Part shown: positions 24,667-31,073 of the stretch, in pieces
How positions within the stretch are numbered: position 1 is the first letter of the stretch
Layout of the letters: each line of letters starts with the position of its first letter
NCBI GenBank assembly: GCA_003864455.1
Contig: BGZN01000001.1
Coordinates: 1-49,676, forward strand
Direction of reading: 5' to 3'
Length of the DNA: 49,676 nucleotides
Source of the DNA: Candidatus Termititenax aidoneus
GTDB taxonomy: Bacteria > Margulisbacteria > Termititenacia > Termititenacales > Termititenacaceae
Position numbers and translations under genes: made by a program
Notes under the pieces: generated by a model
What the model saw: the letters and a program-made list of their open reading frames with translations, nothing else
Told to the model about the DNA's origin: nothing
Databases searched by the model: none

Positions 24667-24697
24667 AAAAAATATACCTGGCGCCAATGCGCCAGGT
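24667..24697 (-). terminator. Terminator-like or attenuator hairpin
   Basis: On the minus strand a perfect 9-bp stem (ACCTGGCGC/GCGCCAGGT, loop ATTG) is followed by ATA and six T. It lies 20-50 bases before the start of the 62-residue gene, so it could attenuate that transcript. Half of the stem belongs to the end of the first 76-bp repeat. Confidence 0.5.
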
Positions 24698-24911
24698 ACT
24701 CCCTCCGCGACTTGAGGTCGCTGTCGGTCGTGCCATAATTGTAAACATTTATTTCGCCGCCAATGCGCCAGGTACTCCCTCCGCGACTTGAGGTCGCTGT
24801 CGGTCGTGCCATAATTGTAAACATTTATTTCGCCGCCAATGCGCCAGGTACTTCCACGCGCGTATTGAGACTCGCGCGCGGTCGTACCAGAATAGTAAGA
24901 TTTGTTTTACC
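24684..24911. repeat. Three tandem 76-bp hairpin repeats
   Basis: Copies begin at 24684, 24760 and 24836. The first two are identical. The third keeps the frame elements (GGTACT, CC, CGCG, TTGAG, GGTCGTRCC) but has a different, still self-complementary, inner stem: CGAC/GTCG in copies 1-2, CGCGCG/CGCGCG in copy 3. Because 76 is not a multiple of three, a reading frame changes phase at each copy, which argues against coding. The remaining gene-free bases (24912-25023) up to the HepT-like gene show nothing I can name. Confidence 0.8.
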
Positions 24912-25023
24912 GCTCTTGCGACAAATAGTTATCGTCTGGCCGAGAGAGAAAAATGCATTGAATTTTTTGGGTTGGTTTTTTGGTTACGGCGCGTTGATTT
25001 ATGCGCAGATTTTGGCGTGCAAT

Positions 25024-25476
25024 TTAATTATTTTGCCTAAAATTGTTCAAATCAGCTTTAGTAGCGTCCCAGACTTCTCTTATTTTTTCGACCAACGGCC
25101 TTAATCTATCCCAATCTAACTCCGAACCATAAGAATGCCTGACAAAATGTCTAAAATACAAATAACTTTCCAATGCCTCTTTTAAATCAGCCCTAAACAG
25201 CGCTGTTCTTTTAGCGTTAGCTTTAAAAGCTTGTTCAAATAAAAATTTATGCCATTGCGAATCTTGCTCAACTGCACCGTCGATATTTTTAACTATCAGC
25301 AGAATAATATTCTCCAGTCCGTTATAGAACGAATGTAAAGTCAGGGCAGCGGCAGATATCTCAATAAAATCCGGTTCCCGAGCAGCACAAACCTCAAACA
25401 AAAGACCGGAATCATTCAACAGCTTATCAATCCGGGAAACTTCATTAGCAATTTTAGCTTCCAGCTTGTTATCCAA
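25024..25476 (-). CDS. HepT-like HEPN ribonuclease toxin
   Basis: A 150-residue helical protein with the HEPN active-site motif in YLYFRHFVRHSYGSEL: R-x4-H followed by S-Y. In HepT toxins this Arg/His pair cuts RNA, and the neighbouring Tyr (R-x4-6-H-x-Y) is the residue that MntA modifies with AMP. The gene overlaps the upstream nucleotidyltransferase gene by eight bases, the standard MntA/HepT order and coupling. Unlike the broken HEPN at 5596-5750, this copy is intact. Such pairs act as toxin-antitoxin modules and sometimes in phage defence; which applies here is unknown. Confidence 0.8.
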   Translation of the reverse strand: MDNKLEAKIANEVSRIDKLLNDSGLLFEVCAAREPDFIEISAAALTLHSFYNGLENIILLIVKNIDGAVEQDSQWHKFLFEQAFKANAKRTALFRADLKEALESYLYFRHFVRHSYGSELDWDRLRPLVEKIREVWDATKADLNNFRQNN

Positions 25477-25768
25477 TTTTGACTACCTCTTTCAAACTTT
25501 CCAACAGAGCATAGAAATCTTTTTCTTTATCAAAATCTATTACATCAATTTCATTACTCAGAGTTAAATACAATTTTCCGCAAACAGAAAAAAATTTTTC
25601 CGGCGGTAAACCTTTGACACCTAAATCAATGTCTGATGCATCTTTTATTTTTCCAGCGGCCAGCGAACCAAACAAATAAACCGATTCGCCGCCTTCTTTT
25701 TTTAGAAAATCTACCGCAGTTTCAATATCTGCACGATACCGCGCTGGAATTTCAGTCAATTTAAACAT
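25469..25768 (-). CDS. MntA-like nucleotidyltransferase antitoxin
   Basis: A 99-residue minimal nucleotidyltransferase. VYLFGSLAAGKIKDASDIDL has the GS-x10-DxD motif, and IDVIDFD carries the third Asp. It should transfer AMP to the tyrosine of the HepT-like partner encoded next to it, switching off its RNase. The ATG is only 7 bases from the -10 (25776-25781) and has no ribosome site, so its message is probably leaderless. It follows thyX by about 50 bp and has its own promoter. The fold call is firm. Confidence 0.85.
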   Translation of the reverse strand: MFKLTEIPARYRADIETAVDFLKKEGGESVYLFGSLAAGKIKDASDIDLGVKGLPPEKFFSVCGKLYLTLSNEIDVIDFDKEKDFYALLESLKEVVKIG

Positions 25769-25775
25769 AATGTTA

Positions 25776-25784
25776 ATTATAACA
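25776..25784 (-). promoter_or_regulatory. Extended -10 promoter of the MntA/HepT pair (leaderless)
   Basis: The minus strand reads TGTTATAAT; the hexamer ends 7 bases before the ATG of the nucleotidyltransferase gene. Confidence 0.55.
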
Positions 25785-25821
25785 TATCAATTTAAGGTTA
25801 TTTTAAAAATGAAAATTTTGT

Positions 25822-27276
25822 TTAGCCGCAAATCTCAGCGTGCAATTCAGCGTATTTATCTTTGCCGCCGAGAAAAGACGCGGTCAGCGGAAAAACTTCA
25901 CGGGCGGCGGCGGTCAGCAGCGCGGCGATTTCACGTATGTCCCATTGAGCATGCGCGTCCTCACGCAGACGCGAAATATGATACAGCTCGCGCAGATTTA
26001 CTTTGCAAATGACGCGGCGCTGATGCGCGTTGGTGAGCGCGTAATCCGCCGCCGCGGGATTTTCTTTTTTGAGCCGCGCGTAAAGTTTTTCCGCGTCGTG
26101 AGCCGCGCGGACAAAATCTCCGGCCAGACCGGCCGCTTCGAGCGCCGGCGGCAGGCGCAAACCCAGAGCCGGTTCGTAGTCCGCAGCTAGCAAAGTGAGC
26201 AAACGATGTCTTTTGAGTTGGGCAAAACAACTGGCCGAAACAATTAACTCGAAAGTAAGCTCCGCCAATTCGTATTCGCGCAGCATAACGTCCCACATTT
26301 GCATATTTTGCACGCAAATTTTAAAAATATCCCGTTTTTGTTTCATGGTCATCTTTTGCACGGCGGACAAAGCCTCTTTATAGGGCAAATTTGTCGATCT
26401 AGCGGTCAGCGCGGCAAGTATTTTGGCATCGCCGCTTTTAGTGTAATCGATTAACCGACATGTCTTATTTTTTTGTGAAATAAGGCTATTTTTTTTAATG
26501 ATTTTCTGTGTGTATTTACGCAAATCAGCATAGGTGTCCCGGTCATAAGCGTTTGCTTCGGGATATTTGATAATAGACGGCGCAATATCCTTGACCAGTG
26601 TGTGCAACTGGACACCAAGGTCGCGTATTTCCTGCAGAGAGTGTGAAGCAAAACGCCGCAGCATCTTTTCCAGATTGCGCGCGTTGAGAGTCAGACCGGC
26701 CTGCGCGCCGACGGCCAGGCTGGTGATATAGCGCGCGTCCTCTTTAGCCCAGCCTTCCAGCAGATTTTTATTTTGCGGTTCGGCGGCTAAAGCAGCATGT
26801 TTTTCCCAAACGTAAGTTTTTAGTTTGGCGTAACACCGCTCGTACAAAGCCATTAAATTTTTCTGCAATTTATGAAAATCCGTTTCCAGATGCGTGCCGC
26901 AAATTTCCGGCGGCGTGATATACGCGCTGTCCAGCGTGATATAGCGCTGGGATTTTTCCGTATATGAACACAGACGGAATTTTTCCAGTTCCTCCATAGC
27001 GCGGCGGCTCACATCGATCACGTCAAAATTGAAAACCGCGTGCTCGGCCACGGAACTATGGCCGAGGCCAAAAATAATTTTTTGATTGGATTTACGGGAT
27101 TTTTCTACTTCGGCACGTGCATCTCGCCGTAATTCGTTAATTGGCCGTGGATCACGGGAAATACGCGCGTAGGCCGCGGACAGAGTTTCCGGCGTGATGT
27201 CCTGACGGGAATTATTTTTCTTTAATTCCGCGATGACGTCGGCGTCGAGATTGTAGCCGGCCAAAAAAACTTTCAT
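25822..27276 (-). CDS. thyX: Flavin-dependent thymidylate synthase, two-domain form
   Basis: ThyX makes dTMP from dUMP using FAD, NADPH and methylene-tetrahydrofolate. Common ThyX proteins have 210-260 residues; this one has 484 and shows two ThyX-like halves. The first half has GLGHSSVAEHAVFNF and RLCSYTEKSQRY, corresponding to the S-x-x-x-S-x-R-Y end of the ThyX motif. The second half has CFAQLKRHRLLTLLAADYEP, corresponding to its R-H-R part, and later NAHQRRV and AQWDIREIA, typical of the C-terminus. Each half thus keeps a different portion of the signature. It overlaps proS by four bases (ATGA). The start MKVFLAGYN is set by that overlap. Confidence 0.88.
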   Translation of the reverse strand: MKVFLAGYNLDADVIAELKKNNSRQDITPETLSAAYARISRDPRPINELRRDARAEVEKSRKSNQKIIFGLGHSSVAEHAVFNFDVIDVSRRAMEELEKFRLCSYTEKSQRYITLDSAYITPPEICGTHLETDFHKLQKNLMALYERCYAKLKTYVWEKHAALAAEPQNKNLLEGWAKEDARYITSLAVGAQAGLTLNARNLEKMLRRFASHSLQEIRDLGVQLHTLVKDIAPSIIKYPEANAYDRDTYADLRKYTQKIIKKNSLISQKNKTCRLIDYTKSGDAKILAALTARSTNLPYKEALSAVQKMTMKQKRDIFKICVQNMQMWDVMLREYELAELTFELIVSASCFAQLKRHRLLTLLAADYEPALGLRLPPALEAAGLAGDFVRAAHDAEKLYARLKKENPAAADYALTNAHQRRVICKVNLRELYHISRLREDAHAQWDIREIAALLTAAAREVFPLTASFLGGKDKYAELHAEICG

Positions 27277-28988
27277 GCCTGCAGTCTCGCTAAAATTGTT
27301 TGAGCGGCAGAGTCTGCCGGCAATAATTCATTATCCGCGGACGAACGTAAACGGAATTCCACTTTACCCTCGGCCAATGCTTTGCCGATTACCACGCGGC
27401 TGCTAATGCCGATCAATTCCATGTCTTTTAATTTCACACCGATGCGTTCCTCGCGGTCGTCAAGCAAAACTTCCACGCCAGCGGCCAGTAATTCCTGATA
27501 AATTTTTTCCGCGGTAATCATTTGCGCTGATTCCTGCACATTGGCCGGTATCACCACGCAATGGTACGGCGCGAGAGCCGGCGGCCAGACAATGCCATTG
27601 GCGTCAAAATGCTGTTCCACCGCGGCGGCGGCTGTGCGTCCGACGCCAATGCCGTAACAGCCCATAATAAAAGGTTTGGCCGCGCCGTTTTGGTCTAGAT
27701 ACACCGCCTGCATCGCCTCGGAATATTTTGTGCCGAGTTTAAAAATATGTCCGACCTCAATGCCGCGTATGGCTTGCAGCGGCGCGCCGCAATGCGGACA
27801 TTTTTCACCAGCCTGTGCCAGGCGCAAATCAGCGGTTTCTTTTAACTCAAAATCGCGGCCGGGCGCGACGTTGAGCAAATGCGTGTCTTTTTTATTCGCG
27901 CCGGTCACACCGCTAGAAATAGTTTTGACCAGTTCATCGGCGATAATACGGACATTTTTTAAACCGACCGGACCGCAAAAGCCCGGCTCCACACCGGTAA
28001 TTTTGACTACCGCGCTGTCTTCCGCCGGCAAGATCAAATCGGCCTGCAAATAATTTTTGAGTTTCACTTCGTTGAGCTGATCGCAGCCGCGCAATAAAAC
28101 TACGATGTGATTTTCTTTTTCATTGACTTTGTAATAATAGACCAAAGTTTTAAGCAGATTTTCCGGCGGCGTTTTTAAAAATACGGAAACTTCCTCTATC
28201 GTTTTTTTATCCGGCGTGGAAACTTCACGGACAGCTTCCTGGGCGGCGGCCACAATTCGGCTGTCGGGCGGAGCCGAGACAGCGGCCTCGACATTGGCGG
28301 AATAAGCGCATTGCGGACAGGCCAAAAGAGCGTCCTCGCCGTTCTCCGCCAGCACCATAAATTCTTGAGAAACCGAACCGCCGATATTGCCGCTGTCCGC
28401 CTGCACTACTTTGTACTGCAGACCGCAAGCCGCAAAAATCCGGCAATACGTTTCGCGCATATTTTGATATTCCGCGTCGAGCGATTCCTGCGTCGCGTGA
28501 AAAGAATAAGCGTCTTTCATGATAAATTCCCGGCCGCGCATCAGGCCGAAACGCGGACGCAGCTCATCGCGAAATTTAGTCTGGATCTGATACAGATTTA
28601 GCGGCAGTTGTTTGTACGAATGCACAAACGCGCGCGCTAGTGCGGTGATGACTTCCTCGTGCGTCGGCCCCAGACAATACTCCGCCTCTTTGCGGTCTTT
28701 GAAACGCAACAGTTCTTTGCCGTATTTAGCCCAGCGGCCGGACTCGCGCCACAGCTCGGCAGGCACTACAGCCGGCAGCAAAACTTCCTGAGCGCCGGCG
28801 CGGTTCATTTCCGCGCGGATAATGTTTTCCACTTTGCGGATCACGCGGTAGCCGAAAGGCAGATAATTGTAAATACCAACCGCGGTTTTTTGGATTAGTC
28901 CGGCGCGCACCAGCAATTTGTGGCTGATCACTTCGGCGTCGGACGGGTCCTCACGCAGCGTCGGCATCAATAGTTTGGAAATACGCAT
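27273..28988 (-). CDS. proS: Prolyl-tRNA synthetase (bacterial type)
   Basis: It charges tRNA-Pro. I start it at ATG 28988 (571 residues, MRISKLLMPTLREDPSDAEV), the usual N-terminus of bacterial ProRS; an in-frame extension upstream does not resemble the family and would cross the terminator. Class II motifs are visible: EVLLPAVVPAELWRESGRW (motif 1), CLGPTHEEVITALAR (motif 2 region) and IMGCYGIGVGRTAAAAVEQ (motif 3). The long insert between motifs 2 and 3 (about residues 230-380) is the YbaK-type editing domain that removes mischarged alanine. The ribosome site is weak. A strong promoter and a terminator-like hairpin lie upstream, so attenuation is possible. Confidence 0.96.
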   Translation of the reverse strand: MRISKLLMPTLREDPSDAEVISHKLLVRAGLIQKTAVGIYNYLPFGYRVIRKVENIIRAEMNRAGAQEVLLPAVVPAELWRESGRWAKYGKELLRFKDRKEAEYCLGPTHEEVITALARAFVHSYKQLPLNLYQIQTKFRDELRPRFGLMRGREFIMKDAYSFHATQESLDAEYQNMRETYCRIFAACGLQYKVVQADSGNIGGSVSQEFMVLAENGEDALLACPQCAYSANVEAAVSAPPDSRIVAAAQEAVREVSTPDKKTIEEVSVFLKTPPENLLKTLVYYYKVNEKENHIVVLLRGCDQLNEVKLKNYLQADLILPAEDSAVVKITGVEPGFCGPVGLKNVRIIADELVKTISSGVTGANKKDTHLLNVAPGRDFELKETADLRLAQAGEKCPHCGAPLQAIRGIEVGHIFKLGTKYSEAMQAVYLDQNGAAKPFIMGCYGIGVGRTAAAAVEQHFDANGIVWPPALAPYHCVVIPANVQESAQMITAEKIYQELLAAGVEVLLDDREERIGVKLKDMELIGISSRVVIGKALAEGKVEFRLRSSADNELLPADSAAQTILARLQA

Positions 28989-29018
28989 GGCAGGAAGTAT
29001 ATCATCTGCTGTTGATAT

Positions 29019-29048
29019 AAAAAAGAAGCCCCGTCCGAAGACGGGGCT
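29019..29048 (-). terminator. Rho-independent terminator upstream of proS
   Basis: On the minus strand a 9-bp stem AGCCCCGTC/GACGGGGCT closed by TTCG is followed by TCTTTTTT. The stem is GC-rich and the T run immediate, so this should be efficient. Confidence 0.8.
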
Positions 29049-29098
29049 GTTTTCGAGACCAATTATCAATGGGGGGTATGAATAATTGGCCTCTGAAT
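29019..29098 (-). ncRNA. Candidate small RNA or proS leader with a C-rich loop
   Basis: A consensus promoter (29105-29133) is followed within ~80 bases by a terminator, a compact small-RNA layout. The predicted RNA folds into two hairpins. The first (29055-29066 with 29082-29093, one mismatch) displays the 15-base loop TCATACCCCCCATTG, whose C run could pair with Shine-Dalgarno sequences. The second is the terminator with a C(TTCG)G tetraloop. It ends about 30 bases before proS, so it may instead be a leader in which termination controls proS. No T-box features are seen. Confidence 0.55.
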
Positions 29099-29104
29099 GT
29101 TTGA

Positions 29105-29133
29105 ATTATAAACAACTCGCCAAAAAAATGCAA
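29105..29133 (-). promoter_or_regulatory. Strong sigma-70-type promoter
   Basis: TTGCAT and TATAAT are separated by exactly 17 bases on the minus strand. It reads toward the candidate small RNA and proS. Predicted start near 29098. Confidence 0.75.
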
Positions 29134-29223
29134 GAGTTTTTTTCGATGGGTTGGTTTTTTAGGCACTATTTCGAAACAAACAATATTTGAGATTGAGCGA
29201 ATATTTTGCCATAAGCGTGTATG

Positions 29224-29336
29224 GCGGCGGTGAATATCTTTACCTGCGTGCGCTGGTGGCTTCTCACTTAACGTCTCAGCAGTGCTGCTTGTTAAGTTCG
29301 AACCAGAGCGCACTCCGGTAAAATATTCACCGTCGC
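29224..29336. repeat. Long intergenic hairpin element E (class 2)
   Basis: The outer arms pair 29224-29237 with 29323-29336 (CGGTGAATAT and complement plus four more pairs, one G-T). Next come a GTGCGCT/AGCGCAC stem and the class 2 core blocks GGTGGCTTCTCACTTAACG and GCTTGTTAAGTTCGAACCAG. The apical stem is CAGCA/TGCTG, unlike the GCG/CGC of element D. A short GCCATA/TATGGC hairpin overlaps its left edge at 29208-29225. It lies in the 473-bp stretch between proS and wecG. Confidence 0.88.
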
Positions 29337-29372
29337 GAGTGATTTAATTTGGGACAGGCACGGGTTAATTAA

Positions 29373-29452
29373 GCGCGGCAAATATTTTGCCCGTAGCGAA
29401 CGTAACCTTCAGTGCTATGCCATGTTCGCAAGGGCAAAGATATTTGCCGCGC
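29373..29452. repeat. Long intergenic hairpin element F (class 1)
   Basis: The outer arms are GCGCGGCAAATAT and complement (13 bp), then TTTGCCC/GGGCAAA and GCGAAC/GTTCGC, with the core GTAACCTTCAGTGCTATGCC. It starts 9 bp after the wecG stop and lies beside element E, just as C and D lie side by side. Confidence 0.9.
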
Positions 29453-29461
29453 CAACTCAAA

Positions 29462-30145
29462 TTAACCCTGTTTTTCTCGTAAAACCGCCAGGCCAAAACG
29501 CAGTAAATCGAACTGGCGGAACAATCTTCGCGGTTCTCTTAAAAGGCGGTAAAACCACTCCAAACCGGCTTTGCGGAAGATTTTGGGCGCGCGGGTTTTG
29601 CACCCTGAGATAACGTCAATCGCCCCTCCTACGCCAATTAAAAGGCTTTTTAGGTCGTTTTTGTGGCGGGACAGCCATAATTCTTGTTTTCCGGCGCCTA
29701 AAGCGGCTAGAATAACCTGCGGTTTTAGCCTTTGTATTTCGGCCAGTATCGATTTTTCCGCGTCAGCATCGAAAAAACCGTGGTGTTTACTGACTATATT
29801 GGGAAAATTCAGCCTCTGCAAAACTTCTGCTTTAGCGCCCAGTACATACACGCTAAAACCCTGCTTTAAAATCCATTCGGCCAATTCCACACCCGGATAT
29901 AATTCAGCGGCCAGACCCTGCCGGCGCAAAGCCCAGCGCACACCTATAGAGTCCGGCACGCAAAGATCGGCGGTATTTAACGCGGTCTGCAAAGCCCGGT
30001 CTTGGGCGGCGCGGTAACACATCTCGGCGTTAGCCGTAACTATAAAGTACGACTTTTCACTTTTCGCTTTTAAATAAGCCAGGATTTTTTGTTCGATTTC
30101 CCTCCGCGGCAAAATATCCACGCGCGTGCCTAAAACTTCAGCCAT
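29462..30145 (-). CDS. WecG/TagA/CpsF-family glycosyltransferase (GT26)
   Basis: A 227-residue enzyme of the WecG/TagA/CpsF family, which adds N-acetylmannosamine or a related sugar to a lipid-linked acceptor in teichoic acid, enterobacterial common antigen or cell-wall polymers. Typical segments are VTANAEMCYRAAQDRALQTA, CVPDSIGVRWALRR, PGVELAEWIL, VYVLGAKAEVLQ, VILAALGAGKQELWL and IGVGGAIDVISG, ending with GLEWFYRLLREPRRLFRQ. It overlaps csaB by eight bases and is last in the hpf-secA-prfB operon. Next to csaB it probably helps build the pyruvylated secondary polymer that anchors SLH proteins. The exact sugar is unknown. Confidence 0.88.
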   Translation of the reverse strand: MAEVLGTRVDILPRREIEQKILAYLKAKSEKSYFIVTANAEMCYRAAQDRALQTALNTADLCVPDSIGVRWALRRQGLAAELYPGVELAEWILKQGFSVYVLGAKAEVLQRLNFPNIVSKHHGFFDADAEKSILAEIQRLKPQVILAALGAGKQELWLSRHKNDLKSLLIGVGGAIDVISGCKTRAPKIFRKAGLEWFYRLLREPRRLFRQFDLLRFGLAVLREKQG

Positions 30146-31070
30146 TTAATTTCTCCAGCAAAACTTTCACGCCCTCCCGGGCTAGACGCCGCTCCTGCTT
30201 GACCAAAACCGCCAGACGTTTTTTAGCCGCGGCAGGTTTGGCTAATTCGCGGCGGATTATTTGCGGCAGACGCTCCAATTCGTCCAGCGTCACATACGGC
30301 AAGTCAAATTTGCGGCAAAAATTCTCCACTTTGGGATCGTAAGCGATACCGACCGCCGGCACGTTGTGCAATACCGCCAAAATAAGAAAATGCAAACGCA
30401 TACCGACCGCCAGACGCGCGGCGGCAAAATCCGGCGGCGCGCAAGGACGCCCCCAATCGGCGGACGGCTGCATGGCCAAATAAACCGGCTGAAATTCCGT
30501 CAAAATCTGAGGCGCACTTTTTTTGAGATTGACAATTATTTGCCGCCGCCGTGCGGCCCTGGCTTGCCGCCGCCGCGCGGCCCCGACTGGCAGCGGCGCG
30601 GTCTTGGCTTGCTGCCGCTGCGCGGTCTTGAGCGTCCTTAATTTTGCCGCAAATAATAAATCGGCGGTCAAATGGCTCTGCGGCAAACCCAAAAACTCCG
30701 CGGATTCGCGGTCGCGGAGAGAGACGAAGTCCGCGCGCCGGAAGACAGCGCGGGTCAGCCAGCGGTTGAGCGGCGCGCGGATCGGGCCAATGCCCTGCGC
30801 CACCAAAAAAAGTTTTTTGCGGAAAAGTTTGGCCGCGCAAGCCCACGCGGAATAATACAGTACGGATAAACCGCGGCCGGTAACGTCCTGAAACAATGAA
30901 CCGCCGGCCAGCAGCAGACAGTCAGCAGGTAAAAGCAGAAACAGAAAATTGCGTCGCGCGCGGCAGACAGTGACGGTGTGTTTAGCGGACAGCAACTCGC
31001 GCGCGGTTTGCGCCAGCAGCTCGTCGCCGAGATTGCCAAAACCATAATAACCGGCCAGCAGGATTTTCAC
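30138..31070 (-). CDS. csaB: Polysaccharide pyruvyl transferase (CsaB)
   Basis: CsaB adds a ketal pyruvate to a cell-wall-linked polysaccharide, the ligand of SLH domains. The N-terminal KILLAGYYGFGNLGDELLAQ, LLLAGGSLFQDVTGRG, LVAQGIGPI and RDRESAEFL, and the C-terminal VGMRLHFLILAV and GIAYDPKV, are family hallmarks; the late GMRxH region holds catalytic residues. Between the two lobes, about residues 147-176, is an Arg/Ala/Gln-rich stretch encoded by ~24-bp repeats that I do not know from the family. An SLH protein in this window (37946-39874) gives it a plausible client. It lies 3 bp after the DUF5693 gene. Confidence 0.92.
   Translation of the reverse strand: MKILLAGYYGFGNLGDELLAQTARELLSAKHTVTVCRARRNFLFLLLPADCLLLAGGSLFQDVTGRGLSVLYYSAWACAAKLFRKKLFLVAQGIGPIRAPLNRWLTRAVFRRADFVSLRDRESAEFLGLPQSHLTADLLFAAKLRTLKTAQRQQAKTAPLPVGAARRRQARAARRRQIIVNLKKSAPQILTEFQPVYLAMQPSADWGRPCAPPDFAAARLAVGMRLHFLILAVLHNVPAVGIAYDPKVENFCRKFDLPYVTLDELERLPQIIRRELAKPAAAKKRLAVLVKQERRLAREGVKVLLEKLNG
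30542..30632. repeat. Short GC-rich tandem repeat inside csaB (~24-bp units, about four)
   Basis: The units share a CAAGACCGCGC...GCGGC-type pattern of 21-24 bp, all multiples of three, so the csaB frame is kept. They encode the Arg/Gln/Ala-rich linker of CsaB. In the +1 frame the translation is a regular eight-residue repeat (QDRAAAAS). Confidence 0.65.
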
Positions 31071-31073
31071 GTT

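Noticed and set aside
24459-24824. A 121-residue reading frame running through two of the 76-bp repeats into the 62-residue gene
   Set aside because: The repeat length breaks the phase between copies and there is no ribosome site at the upstream ATG; the start at 24647 has GAGGG.
24684-24911. tRNA genes, because the tandem unit is 76 bp
   Set aside because: No T-arm, anticodon loop or CCA-side acceptor pairing is present; the unit forms one hairpin.
29019-29133. T-box riboswitch controlling proS
   Set aside because: No specifier loop, no T-box sequence and far too short a leader.
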